Of a DNA stretch of 64,000 nt, positions 24,678 to 35,800 are shown one piece after another. The notes beneath the pieces are model-generated. The model had not been told where the DNA came from. It ran no database searches and worked only from the letters and a program-made list of their open reading frames with translations. The position numbers and the translations under genes were made by a program. Source of the stretch: Drosophila pseudoobscura (Eukaryota > Arthropoda > Insecta > Diptera > Drosophilidae). Position 1 is the first letter of the stretch. Every line of letters begins with the position of its first letter. The DNA is taken from positions 31,124,001 through 31,188,000 of the forward strand of contig NC_046679.1 in NCBI RefSeq assembly GCF_009870125.1, given 5' to 3'.

Positions 24678-24784
24678 AAGTTCTCCCTTAAGCTGAAAGT
24701 CCTGGTGGAGTATCGGAACAATAAGCGGTACCTGAAGATGTGCCTATGATGAACTACGATGATCTAATCTATAAAATTAAATAA
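24678..24784 (+). pseudogene. Relic of a further takeout-like gene copy
   Basis: Frame 24678-24749 reads like KFSLKLKVLVEYRNNKRYLK then MCL and TGA, matching the end of exon 2 of the neighbouring copies. A second open stretch at 24752-24784 (NYDDLIYKIK then TAA) matches their extreme C terminus. The ~60 codons normally between them, the intron and the whole 5' part are gone. It sits exactly between copies 2 and 3, so it is a dead tandem duplicate, not a coincidental match. Confidence 0.8.
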
Positions 24785-25022
24785 ATTCCACTAGACTACA
24801 TACATACTTACAATCCATGTACTTGTAAAAACGTAACTCTTTATGTTAGATAATTTTCATTAAAAAACAAACGAAAATGCTAATACAACAAGTAGTAGAG
24901 CTTTCGACCGGTTCTACAGACATAGCCCACGCTATAACTAAGTTCTAGTTAGTCGCGATTTCACATCGTAATCGACTGCTGAAGGCGCTGGTACTGAAGT
25001 GAAAATAAACTGGCTGTAGGCT

Positions 25023-25937
25023 ATGGGAATGCGTGATATATTCACCTTAGTGCTGTGCTTGCAGCTCATCAAATCTTTGCAGGGTCAAATATTACGTAGG
25101 TAACTCGATTATTAGACTTTGACCGAGCCCGAATGAATGATCACAATTTCTCTGAAATACCTGTATCCCATAGCAAAGGACATACCAAAATGCCGTTTCG
25201 GTGACTCGGATTGCATTGTGGACTCCATGAATAAAGTGATACGACGCTATCCGAGAGGCATACCCGCCTTGGGCATGAAACCCATCGATGTGGTGGACAT
25301 ACGGAACTCAAAGTTCTGGGATAATCCGAAAGTAGGAGCCTTCTGGCTGCAGTTCAATCTGTTTGATCAGGTCAACTATGGCTTTGAGAACACAACGATC
25401 ACGAAGGTCAAGGGCTTTACTAAGAATCCCACATCGAGCCTGATGGAAATACACGGCAGGATACCGAGTCTCATCCATAAAGGGCGCTACATGTCTCAGG
25501 GTCGCGTATGGATAGTGGAATTGAATTCAACGGGCGAACAGCTTTCGGATTTCCAGAATTTTCGATTTGTTCTCAAGCTAAAAGTGATCATGGAGTATCG
25601 GAATAACAAGCGCTACCTAAAGATATACGAGCTGAATCCCATTGTCAATATGGATCGGTAAGTGGGAATACTCCTCTCCTTTCACGATTCTAATCAGAGA
25701 TTGATTTGCAGTTGGGTCTTCTGGCTGGATAACTTTTTTTCAGAGAACACAGATCTCACAATTGCCATCAATCAGGTTTTCAACATACATTGGGTGGAGT
25801 TCTGGAATGAATTGGAGCCCACAAATCTGAGAATATTTGCGAGTGTTTTTCGTGATTTGATCGAGGATATTCTGTATAAAGTATCATATGATGATATGTT
25901 CCTACCGGATGAAAAAGAGACTCGCGATAATGATTAA
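25023..25937 (+). CDS. Takeout/JHBP-domain secreted protein 3
   Basis: Exons 25023-25095, 25174-25657 and 25712-25937 close in phase to 260 residues. Two in-frame ATGs (25023 and 25029) could start it; the difference is two residues in the signal peptide. The Cys31/Cys38 pair, RYPRGIPALGMKPIDVV, GFENTTITKVKGF, EYRNNKRYLKIYEL and a final YDDMFLPDE identify it as the sister of copies 2 and 4. Exon 2 is 484 nt, identical in length to copy 4. Secreted lipophilic-ligand carrier by family. Expression pattern and ligand cannot be read from the sequence. Confidence 0.88.
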
Positions 25938-26189
25938 AGTCGAATCGATACACCTTTACATATAGAATTGCATTTATTCCAGAGAAGGACAAAGTTTATA
26001 ACCGGTTTGGGGGAATAGATTAGCAACAAATGTAGCCCGATCACATTCATGCTAGGCATTTGATTGTTACCAGCAGTTGAGCTTCGGCCAGAGCCAGAGC
26101 TGGTTCTAGATAGAATTTAATTAAGTAAACTATACGTGACTAAAGTTACTTCTCGTTTGAAAGTCCGAGACAATATTCAATCGAAAAGT

Positions 26190-27094
26190 ATGAATAAGCT
26201 CACTTGGCTGTGCTGCATCTTTATGCTGGAAGGACTTGGTGCACCCCTAGCAGCGGAGTTACGTGCGTAGATGAGCTCGAGGCAATGGTTATCATTTTGT
26301 ATTCATTGGAATCAAAATTTTCCAGCTGGAGATATTGAAAAGTGTCACTTTGGGGACTCCCCATGCTTGGTGAAGACCATCAATGCCCTGATCAAGCGCT
26401 ATCCCAAGGGCATTCCAGAGATTGGTCTGCCTCCGTTGGATGAGTACAACTTTCCCGATGCTCCAATAGTTGATACGCCCCATCGCGGCCCCATCTGGAT
26501 GACCTTTAACATGCGGGACAATGTGAACAAGGGCTTCAACAATGCCACAATCACGCATGTGGAGGGTTTCCTGCGAGACCCCACCAAGCAACAGATAATC
26601 CTGAAGGCCCGCCTGCCACGACTCTTGCACGAGGCAACCTACGACATGCAGGGCAGGTTTCTGCTGTTTGTGGCCAACACCACGGGCAAACTGCAGTCGG
26701 ATTTCCAGAACTTTCGGCTTACTCTGACCATCAAAGTGATACTGGAGTATCGGAACAACAAGCGATATCTGAAGATCTACGATTTGGTGCCGGTCGTCGA
26801 CATTGATCGGTAAGTGGCAGATAATGCAGAGAGGACCAAGAAATAATCTTTGAGATTTTCAGCTGGATTGTTTGGTTCGATAACTTGTACAGGGAGAATG
26901 AGGATGTAACCATTGCGCTGAATCGCTCCTTCAACAAAAACTGGTTGGAGTTTTGGAATGACCTGGAGCCGGGCCTGCTGAAAACGTTCTCCACTGTTTT
27001 TACTGTACTTCTGAACACGGTCTTTGAGCAGGTCGCCTACGACGATATGTTTCTGCCGGACATTGATATACGATTTGGATATAGTCACGATTAA
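26190..27094 (+). CDS. Takeout/JHBP-domain secreted protein 4
   Basis: Exons 26190-26262, 26326-26809 and 26863-27094 close in phase to 262 residues. Exon 1 gives a signal peptide with a CC pair in its core (MNKLTWLCCIFMLEG). The Cys31/Cys38 pair, RYPKGIPEIGLPPLDEY, EYRNNKRYLKIYDLVP, WLEFWNDLEPG and YDDMFLPD follow. NNATITHVEGF replaces the ENTTIT motif of copies 2 and 3, and MRDNVNKGF replaces their FDQVN. Its stop is only 44 bp from the stop of the minus-strand gene at 27139, so the two transcripts must converge and probably overlap. Confidence 0.88.
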
Positions 27095-27138
27095 CACTGA
27101 GAAAAGAAAAGCTTTCATTGTCTTGAATATATCACGAT

Positions 27139-27804
27139 TTATTCAGATTGTATTTGTTTTCCGTATTTATGATACTGTCCATCGGCTTGGAGATCGTCAT
27201 AGAATATGTGATCGTTGTACGACTCATCACGATGATACATGTGCTGATATCCCTGGGAGCTACTGCCTCGTTTGAACTTTCGATGGTCTGCCTTTAGTTT
27301 CAGTAGCTTCTGTCGGATATGTGGCTGTCCCAGATGCTGCAAGGGTGTGGATTCCTCTTCATCATCCTCCTGATCGCTATTCTGGTGACGTTTGCGGCGA
27401 CGATATGTCCTTCGCATTGCAGGGGGTCGCAGCGGGCGCATCACAATCCGAAATGGCACCATATGGAGGTGTTTCTTCGGCTGTGGCGGCGACGGCTTCT
27501 TCCACATCCCTTTGTACTGATCCACCACACTGCAGGTCTGCATGTCCTTGGGCTTGGGTATGCCCGTATCCAATTTGGGTGGACACTGCAGCACAAAGTA
27601 CAGGTCGCTCTTAAACTTTTTGGAATCACTGCTGCTGCCGCTGCTGCTGCTACTGGTTTCCTCGGTGTCCAGAAGCAGTTGAGCTGCCGGCACCTTGTAG
27701 TAGGCAAACATGTTCCGCTCTACCACAATGGCCGTGGCCGTAGGAGATGCCGGTGGTGCATTCAGCTGCTGGAGAAGTCCCAATGCCAATGCCAACTGCC
27801 ACAT
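27139..27804 (-). CDS. Unrecognised small secreted-type protein
   Basis: An intronless 221-residue ORF on the minus strand with its own TATA box. I do not recognise the family. Visible parts: a hydrophobic N terminus (MWQLALALGLLQQL) that could be a signal peptide; a Ser run; two Cys in CPPKL and QTCSVVD, 15 residues apart; a basic block RRTYRRRKRH followed by an acidic DQEDDEEES stretch; and a Tyr/His/Asp-rich C terminus. The basic RRRK could be a furin-type processing site. Coding character is supported by length, a sensible start, the promoter and the low-complexity pattern being in protein rather than DNA. It could be a secreted low-complexity or lineage-restricted protein. Confidence 0.7.
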   Translation of the reverse strand: MWQLALALGLLQQLNAPPASPTATAIVVERNMFAYYKVPAAQLLLDTEETSSSSSGSSSDSKKFKSDLYFVLQCPPKLDTGIPKPKDMQTCSVVDQYKGMWKKPSPPQPKKHLHMVPFRIVMRPLRPPAMRRTYRRRKRHQNSDQEDDEEESTPLQHLGQPHIRQKLLKLKADHRKFKRGSSSQGYQHMYHRDESYNDHIFYDDLQADGQYHKYGKQIQSE

Positions 27805-27849
27805 GATTGCCGCTCAACTAGTAGTTGCCGCTGCAACAGGCATTGACAG

Positions 27850-27855
27850 TTTATA
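27850..27855 (-). promoter_or_regulatory. TATA box of the 27139-27804 gene
   Basis: TATAAA on the minus strand, 46 bp upstream of the ATG at 27804. This would place transcription start about 15-20 bp before the start codon, a very short 5'UTR. Confidence 0.6.
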
Positions 27856-27869
27856 AGTCTGTGGCACTT

Positions 27870-29320
27870 TCAGGCTTGGCTGATTTCTTGCATAATTTGC
27901 TTGTGGTTTGCGGGGTGCAAGTTCAACGAACCACCACTTAGGCAGAGACCTTGTTCAATCGATACACGATATTAGAAGTGGCAAAAACGCTATTTTGTTG
28001 CCGGAAGACATGCAATTATCTGTTGCTTGGCTCAACAGTTGAATTGTAAATATTTTACCGCCACGTGTTGCAGGCGCCTGCGCTTGGGGTTGCTATAAAA
28101 ATGGGTATTTTTTATAGAAGCTGTGTTTATGTTTTGGTTAGGGTGGGGAGGTCGCCAATTCTACCCCTGACCATCTGTTGCCATCGAAATGCAACAATTC
28201 TTGGCGTGTCTGGAAAACATTTACCTTAATGCAAAGAAGAAGTTGTTTGTGGCCAGGTGTTGGCGGGATTTTTAGAGCCTGTCAGTTGTTTGGCATATTG
28301 CATGTTGAAAAATTTCTGGGATTGGGCAATCAATTTGTGCATCTAAATGGCTTTAATATATTCATAAACTATCAAAGGTATTTATTAAGTATTTCTGTTG
28401 AATATACATACGTGCATGAATATCCTCTGATCGGAGCAGTATCCTGTTTGGCAAAGATCAACCAATTATGGGCCTTCAGTCGCATATTTTTGTTCTCTAA
28501 GCTAGCTGTTCTCTAAGCTCTCACTCTCTTCGTTATCTACTATGCCGACCGAAGCTTTGCGAAGCTGCACTTAGCGATCGGATCGGATCATATACATACA
28601 TATGTACATATGTGATATTTGAATGTAATCGGTATAATTAATTGGACAATTCCGCTATGTTAAGCTTTTAAGCTTTTTTAATAGCTATTGAGGTTTAATG
28701 AATAGTCGAGCAGGTTAGATGTACATATACTAAATGCACATTTATAAGTAAGAGAAAGTGAAAGTATGTGTTTTGTTTGTATGTATGTTGATTGTATGAC
28801 GAATGGCGGGTATGACGTGATCGTGCAGAAAATCTTAGACGAGAGCGAAAGTGGGTGAGAAAAGGAAACTCTATTTAAGAAACTATCTATACCAAATAGA
28901 TTTAAGATATTTTTCAAGAACTAGTCGTTATTTTATATATATGTATCTAGCTGTGTGATACCTCTTTGCTTCAATATCCAATTTAGGATAAACCAATTTC
29001 CAATCGAATTATAATGATTGACGCGCCGCTTCACTAGTATTAATCTAGCACTCAATCAATCAATTGGATTCGTGCAAATCAAACCAACTTTATTCGCACT
29101 CAAAGTAGCACAAATGGCGTGCCATTTGTCATAATCAAAAGATGGCGCCGCAACAGGTTGCCCCCAGCCGTGGCAACCACGATAGCAACGACTGTATGAC
29201 ACAGGGGAAAATAACAATTCCCCAATCCAAAACAGGGCCAAAATCAACAACTACATGGCAACTGGGTCCTGCCACGATCACTTTTCCAGCCAACGGCACA
29301 AGATAATTGCCGCTTAAGTA
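27870..29320. other. Intergenic DNA between the secreted gene and Dhc93AB
   Basis: AT-rich spacer. The only notable parts are CATACATATGTACATATG-type palindromic repeats at about 28590-28615. The + frame 28178-28516 is open for 112 codons but has no domain, signal or splice support. No gene called. Confidence 0.5.
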
Positions 29321-29329
29321 ACGGAGCAT

Positions 29330-29352
29330 TCAGTCGCGTACCATCGCCGCAG
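29330..29352 (+). promoter_or_regulatory. Candidate Dhc93AB start and noncoding exon
   Basis: GCATTCAGTCGC contains the initiator TCAGTC (A at 29332). The short exon ends GCCGCAG|gtaagc at 29352/29353. A TTGACTTGCAG acceptor at 29719-29720 would end the 368-nt 5'UTR intron, leaving about 150 nt of leader before the ATG at 29872. The 21-nt exon is unusually short, so the true start may lie further upstream. Confidence 0.4.
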
Positions 29353-29871
29353 GTAAGCAGTCGCAGTTAGGAATAAGTAAAACTATGGATACATCTTAGG
29401 GAAATTAAAAAAATTAATTAAAAAATATTTTAAACAAATCGGAAACTAATTATAAATAGTCAGTGACTAAATTTTCCTGAAAAGTATAATTAAATAGTCA
29501 AGAAATATGGAAATTTGTGATGTTTTCATGGAAAAATCTTGAATTTGATGCATTTTTGTTGTGTTATGTAACTAGTGAAAATTGTGGAAAAACGTTATAA
29601 AACTTATTAAAATTTTGCATAAACTGTTACTATTTGTTTGAAAAAGCTGTTTTATTCCATCAGTTAAAATTGGCTTAAGAATATTGACGATTTTTCAAAT
29701 GAAACCATATTGACTTGCAGCGATTTATTGATTATATGTAATAGTTGTTAGTGGTAACAAGGTCACTCAAACACTTAAAGCTAAATAATATGCATCGCCC
29801 CATAGCAAAACAGCAGCAGACAACCAGAATAACAACTGTAGAACCAACAAAAGCAAGAAGTAGGCCCCGCA

Positions 29872-32800
29872 ATGGAGCCATCCACCAGCGCCGACGCCGC
29901 GGCTGCAGCGGCTGGGGGCGGACCGGATCCAAGGCTAGAGCTGATGGGGTCGTTTGTCATCAAGTCACTTAAACTAAAGCCGGAGAAATGGACTCGAGTC
30001 ATCACGGTGGAGGAGCACAAGGGGATAATCAAAGAGTTTCTGGACAGGAACACCCCCGTGGTCCTCATCATAATTCTGACGCCAGCGGCACAATTGGTGC
30101 CTTCGACCACCTTCCCCCTGTCGCAGCTGAAGAGCAAGGGAGTGTACTTCATAAAGCGATATGCAGAGCCAATACCACGAGAGGATTGTGGCAACTATAT
30201 CATCTATGGCGACCTGGCCACCCGCACCATTGATCAGCTGTCCGCCCTGGTGGAGGAGGTACTCGTGCCACTTCTTTCCAACGAGGATAACTACAGGAGC
30301 TGGCCCATTATGGTGGCCCAGGATGTGCAGAAGCATGTGCACAGCCTCAAGAGCACCGTGCACCAGGTGAAGGGGCAGGTGAGCGGCGAAACCATACTGG
30401 CCATGCCCGTGGGCGTGGAGAAGATTGTGAAGGCGGCCAAGGAGCTGGTCGAAACGGAGCAGTGCCAGTTCGACTTGTATCTGAAGAGCGCCATTGAGGG
30501 TGTGGTCATCAAGTGGGCCACCCAGATCCACGAGGTCATCAAGGAGAGCCCCTCGAACGCCTTCGCCAATGGCCAGAATCCAACGCCACACACGGGTGAG
30601 TCAATGCCGCCACACACATGTTTTTTGTGTGCGAGTACACCATCAGTTATTTTTGGGCTGCCTCCCTCCATTTATTATTTATTGATAAAATTCAAGTTTC
30701 CAGATATCCTAGCAACCCCAAAAAATTTGCATGTTCAGGCCCATCCTTTTTTGGTCCTCACAAAGTTTCGTTTTTATTATCTGTTCACGAATGACATTCC
30801 ACGTGCATGCAATATTTATTTGGTTATTATTGTACCGTACTACCAAAGGGTTTTTGGCCCATGTGAAATGTTGACATTTGACGCAGGCAATCAACTCTAT
30901 GGAACTCTCTTGTGGGCCTAAAGCACAAGCGATTTTTGTGGTTTTCTCTGGGAAAAAACGTGAATGGTATTAGGAGGATAATATAAATAGAGTCGATTGA
31001 ATACAGAAAGACCTAGACGGACATACGATTTATATACAGAAAACTGTGCAGAATATAAAATCATTTTCTAGAATTGGTCCATCATAGATCTTATGGGATC
31101 TATATGTCTTCAAGTCAATTAAACGATGAGGCCGTTTTATCTACTATTTAAGAAGAAATAAACTGAACAAACCCCCCATAAATTAAATATATCACACAAT
31201 TTTATAACTTATTTAAAGACATCCATTTAATATCATAACTATACAAAAGTAATCTTAATTATTACTTAACACCCCTCTTCTCATCCCAAAACAGAGTTTA
31301 CATTTTGGAATAATCGTCTCAAGAATCTATCGTTCATCTACGACCAATTGCGCAACGAGCGCATTCGAGCCATGGCTCTGATACTGGAGTACTCGATGAG
31401 CGCCTACCATCCGTGCTTTCAGACCCTCTTCAAGAACGTCGTTACGGGTGAGTGTCGAGTACCATGCCATGCCACATGAATGTGCTTTTTGCATGCCAAC
31501 CAGTAATTTGCATTTGATTGAAACTAAATCATCATCATAGCTCTGGCGGAGGCAAAGGACATAACACTCTATTTAAATCCGCTGAAACGTCCGCTACAGC
31601 ACTTGGAGGAGATTGATTTTGCCGAATGCAAGCCCCTGCTCATACCATTCATGAATATCGTGTGCATTTTGTGGGGCAACTCCCGTTACTATTGTCAGTC
31701 GGGCAAAATCACAGTCCTTCTGCAGGAGATATGCAATTTGATTATTTACCAGGTAGAGGCAATCGATGATGGCAATCGGTGATGCAATTATTGTACTTGA
31801 TTGATTTCAGGCCAAAAGATACTTGGATCCATCGTCCATATTCCACAGCGATATCGATGAGGCCATGCAACGCCTCACTCTGTCCATACAGATATTAAAG
31901 TTCTTTCGGGAACTGTTCGACTATTATAAGGAACGCCTGGCCACATTCTTTACGGAGCCCGAGGAGCGGCCACCGATTTTATGGACTTTTCATCCAAATT
32001 CAGTTTTCAAGCGCTTTAATGCCTTTCTCGAGCGCCTCACAACAATTCAGTGGTAAGTGGATTGGAGTTTATTTAAAGTTTACAGACTTCCAAATATTAT
32101 TTTCTATTCATTTGAAGGTTCTTTTTTACTGTGATTGAATTCCTGAAATTAGAGAAGGTCGAAATCGGTGGACTGCGAGGCCGACAGCTGAGCACACGCA
32201 TCACAGATGTCTATGTGGAGTTTAATCAATATTTCACGGCCTTTGCCTCGAAGAGCTATGATGTCCTGGATCCGGACGATCATGAGTTTGATGAAGACTT
32301 TAAGGGTTTTCAGACCCGCATACTTGAGCTAGACATGAAGCTGGCCGCCATATTGTGTCAGGCCTTTGACGATTGCCACAATCTGGAGAGCATTTTCAAG
32401 GTATAACATTGAGAATTGGTTACCCTCTTGTTTTGTTTCTAATTCAATGTGTCTTCCAGCTGATTAGCATTGTGGGCAGCGTGCTAGATCGTCCCAAGAT
32501 CAAGGAGGAGTTCACCCAACGATATGCCGAAATCGTTCGCATGCTCGACGATGAAATGACCGTGTGCGAGGCCATCTATGACAAGCAAATGGAACTGAGT
32601 CGCGAGGGGGACAATCTCTATCCCAACTACAATTGTCCGCCAGTGGCTGCCTTCATACGCTGGTGCCATCAGCTGGAGACCAGAATCACGGCCCCAGTCA
32701 AGCACTTCAAGGCACTGCAGCATGAGTAAGCATCACATTATCATCAGATATCTAATCCTACAATTAATCAAATGTTGTTTTGTAGAATCACCAAGACAGA

Positions 32801-35800
32801 GAAATCATTGGAGATCGTTGAACGCTACGAGTGTCTAATGGTTAAGCTGGGATCATGCAAGACCAAGTTCTTTGATGACTGGGCCGAACAGTTGGCCGGA
32901 CAAATTGAAGAGAATCTCAAAAAGTCCTTGATAGCACGCGATCGGCGCAGCCATTCCTTGATCCTGAACTTCAGTTCCGCCCTGTTTTCCATTCTGCGCG
33001 AGGTGCACTACATGCAGCAGATGAAAATCGATGGCGTGCCCCAAATAGCCATAGACTTTGCCGAAAATAGTGATGTCTTTCGCTCGTACACCCTCAACCT
33101 GGAGAAAACCATTGACTGGTACAACAGCATACAGGAGGGCAGCTCTCCCGTAGAGCTTCGACTGATTGAACCAGAGATTAAAACGATTGATGACCTGGTT
33201 ACAATCGGAGTGGATGAGCTGGTTTGGAATTCATCAGGTAATAAGCCAAGAAATCCTTTGAGAAATCCAAAGCTAAGTAATCCTTTTCTTGTAGATATCA
33301 TGAGTTATCTGGAGAAGCTGCGCCAGCCTGTGGCCGCTCTACAGAACCGCATGGATCACACGCAGGGTAATCTTCGACAGATACGCAAAATCATGGGCGT
33401 CTGGGCCAAGCATCCGTTGTTCGAGCGACGGGACTGCAAAAAGGACTCGGTGCTGTCGATAGACGAGCGACCAGATCGAACGACCAAGCGCTATGCCGAG
33501 ATCCAGGCGGCCTCTGTGGAGATCCACAAGCTGCTGCATGACAATATGCTGCAGTTCGATATGGAGCAGAAGCAGGACGATGCCGTCTGGCTGAGCTATG
33601 TAGATTTTGTCGACAACATTGTCTATGAGAACCTTTTGCGTACTGTGGGCGTGAGTGTGGGCTATCTGGCGGAGAACATGGATCCGGACAACAACTATGC
33701 CCCACTGTTCGAGTCGCGTTTGGAGCTGGTCGAACCGAATCTGGTGTTTGTGCCCTCCTTGGACCCCGAGGATCCGATGGGCTTCAACAATATGCTGATC
33801 GAGCTGATGAGAGACATTATGAAAATGGGATCGCTCATCAAGCGGCTAAAGCCCAGCGAGAAGCGCAACTATGTGGAGGTGATAAAGGAGAATCAGGACA
33901 TAATCGATATGCGCCGCGAGATACTCAACGGCGTGGATCTGGTCATGGAGGAGGCCTCGCGATTCTGCAGGCAGTTCGAACGATACTCGTATTTATGGCT
34001 GGACGATCGCGAGGAGTGCATGGAGTACTTCCTGGAATACGGTCGAATGCTGGATCCAGACGAAATAGAGCTGGTGCTTATGAACGACCCCAATCTGCCG
34101 CCCCCACAGCCCTGCCAGCCCACAATCGAGGCATTCCGGGAGCAGATCGACAACTACGAGTCGCTGTTCAATGAAATCGAGGACATTGCCGCGTTCCAGG
34201 TGTTTAGCTCCTGGTTTCAGGTCGATGTGCGACCCTTCCGCCAGGCCCTGCTTAACACCGTCTGCAAGTGGGGCAACATGTTCAAGGAGCATCTAGTGAC
34301 CACAGTCACGTCCAGCCTAATGAACCTCAGCCACTTTATACGCAAGGCCGACGAGGGCTTGCTGCAGACAGTCAAGGAGAAGGACTACGAGGGCCTGGTC
34401 AGCATAATGGCATACCTGATGCAGGTGAAGGAGCGAGCGGCCAGAACGGACGAGATGTTCGAGCCGATGCAGGAGACCATACAGCTGCTCAAGTACTACG
34501 ACATGGATATACCCGAGGAGGTGAACGTCCTGCTGCAGGAGCTGCCCGAGCAGTGGGCAAACACCAAGAAGATTGCCACAACTGTGAAGCAGCAAGTGTC
34601 GCCTCTGCAGGCCACCGAAGTGGTCAGCATTCGCAACAAGATCGCCCTCTTCGAGATGCACATACAACTGTTCCGCGAGGTCTTCAAGACCTATGACTTT
34701 TTCCGATTTGATTGTTACAAGCCCTACCTGCTGATGGACCGCATCAACGATGATATGTTCCTGTGCGAGAGCGAAATGCGTGACATACAGGAGTCGGGGA
34801 GTCTGTTCGAGGTCAATATACCCGAATTCAAGGTCCTCAAACAGTGTCGCAAGGAGCTGCGCATGCTCAAGGTACCATTTGATTATTTGTTACTTGAAAT
34901 GTTCTCTTTTTATCTAGACTTTTGTATGTGCATGTGTTTTAATCTACTAAATTTATACATACCTATGTACTGCATGCCCACATGTGGAACTTTGAGCTTT
35001 TACTTTATTCCTTTATTCCCCCCTAATGCATTTACTAATCCTTAAACCTAATATTAACCGTAATCGTTGTTTCTGTGGCCCCCTACTAATCATTTCACAC
35101 TTGCAAATTGCTTAGCAACTTTGGGATTATGTGAACATCGTTGCGACCAGCATAGACGACTGGAAGACGACTCCTTGGCGCAAGGTCGATGTGGAGAATA
35201 TGGACATTGAGTGCAAGAAGTTTGCCAAGGATATACGTCTGTTGGATAAGGAAATGCGCCCGTGGGACACTTTCATCAATTTGGAGTCGACGGTCAAGAA
35301 TATGTTGACCTCACTTCGGGCCGTTGGGGAGCTACAGAACCCGGCCATACGAGAACGACACTGGAATCAGCTCATGAACTCAACCAAGGTCTATTTTGGG
35401 ATTCTATTCTATATGATATGCCATATCGTTTTCTGTCCTTAAGCCAACCTCCTAATTGATTTGGCAAATTGTATATAATACATGTAAATCTCTATGTCTC
35501 CTCGCACCTGAGCTCTTCTCTCAGTTGGGATGCTCTCAAATGTATAGCAAAAAACGTTTTAATCATTTTACTTTCTCCAAACCTTCTTTCGTTTCCGCTT
35601 GATTTTGGGGCCCACAAAAAACACCTTATTGTGACCTGGCCCAAAAAACTGTACAGTTCTTGTAAATACCATTTCATTGCAGAGTCTGGCCGCCCTGCCA
35701 AAGGAAGTTACCGTAAGTGGTTAACGGCATGCCTCTCAGAAGTAGAATCCTAGTTATCGAATACGTAGTCTAGTCTATTCTGTGCACCATCTGTTTGTTT

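Noticed and set aside
27319-27846. 175-codon + frame opposite the 27139-27804 gene
   Set aside because: Composition (His/Cys/Leu-rich) fits an antisense shadow; the minus frame has a TATA box, signal-like start and better codon pattern.
28178-28516. 112-codon + frame between the secreted gene and Dhc93AB
   Set aside because: No recognisable domain, poor start context and no splice partner; similar lengths occur by chance here.
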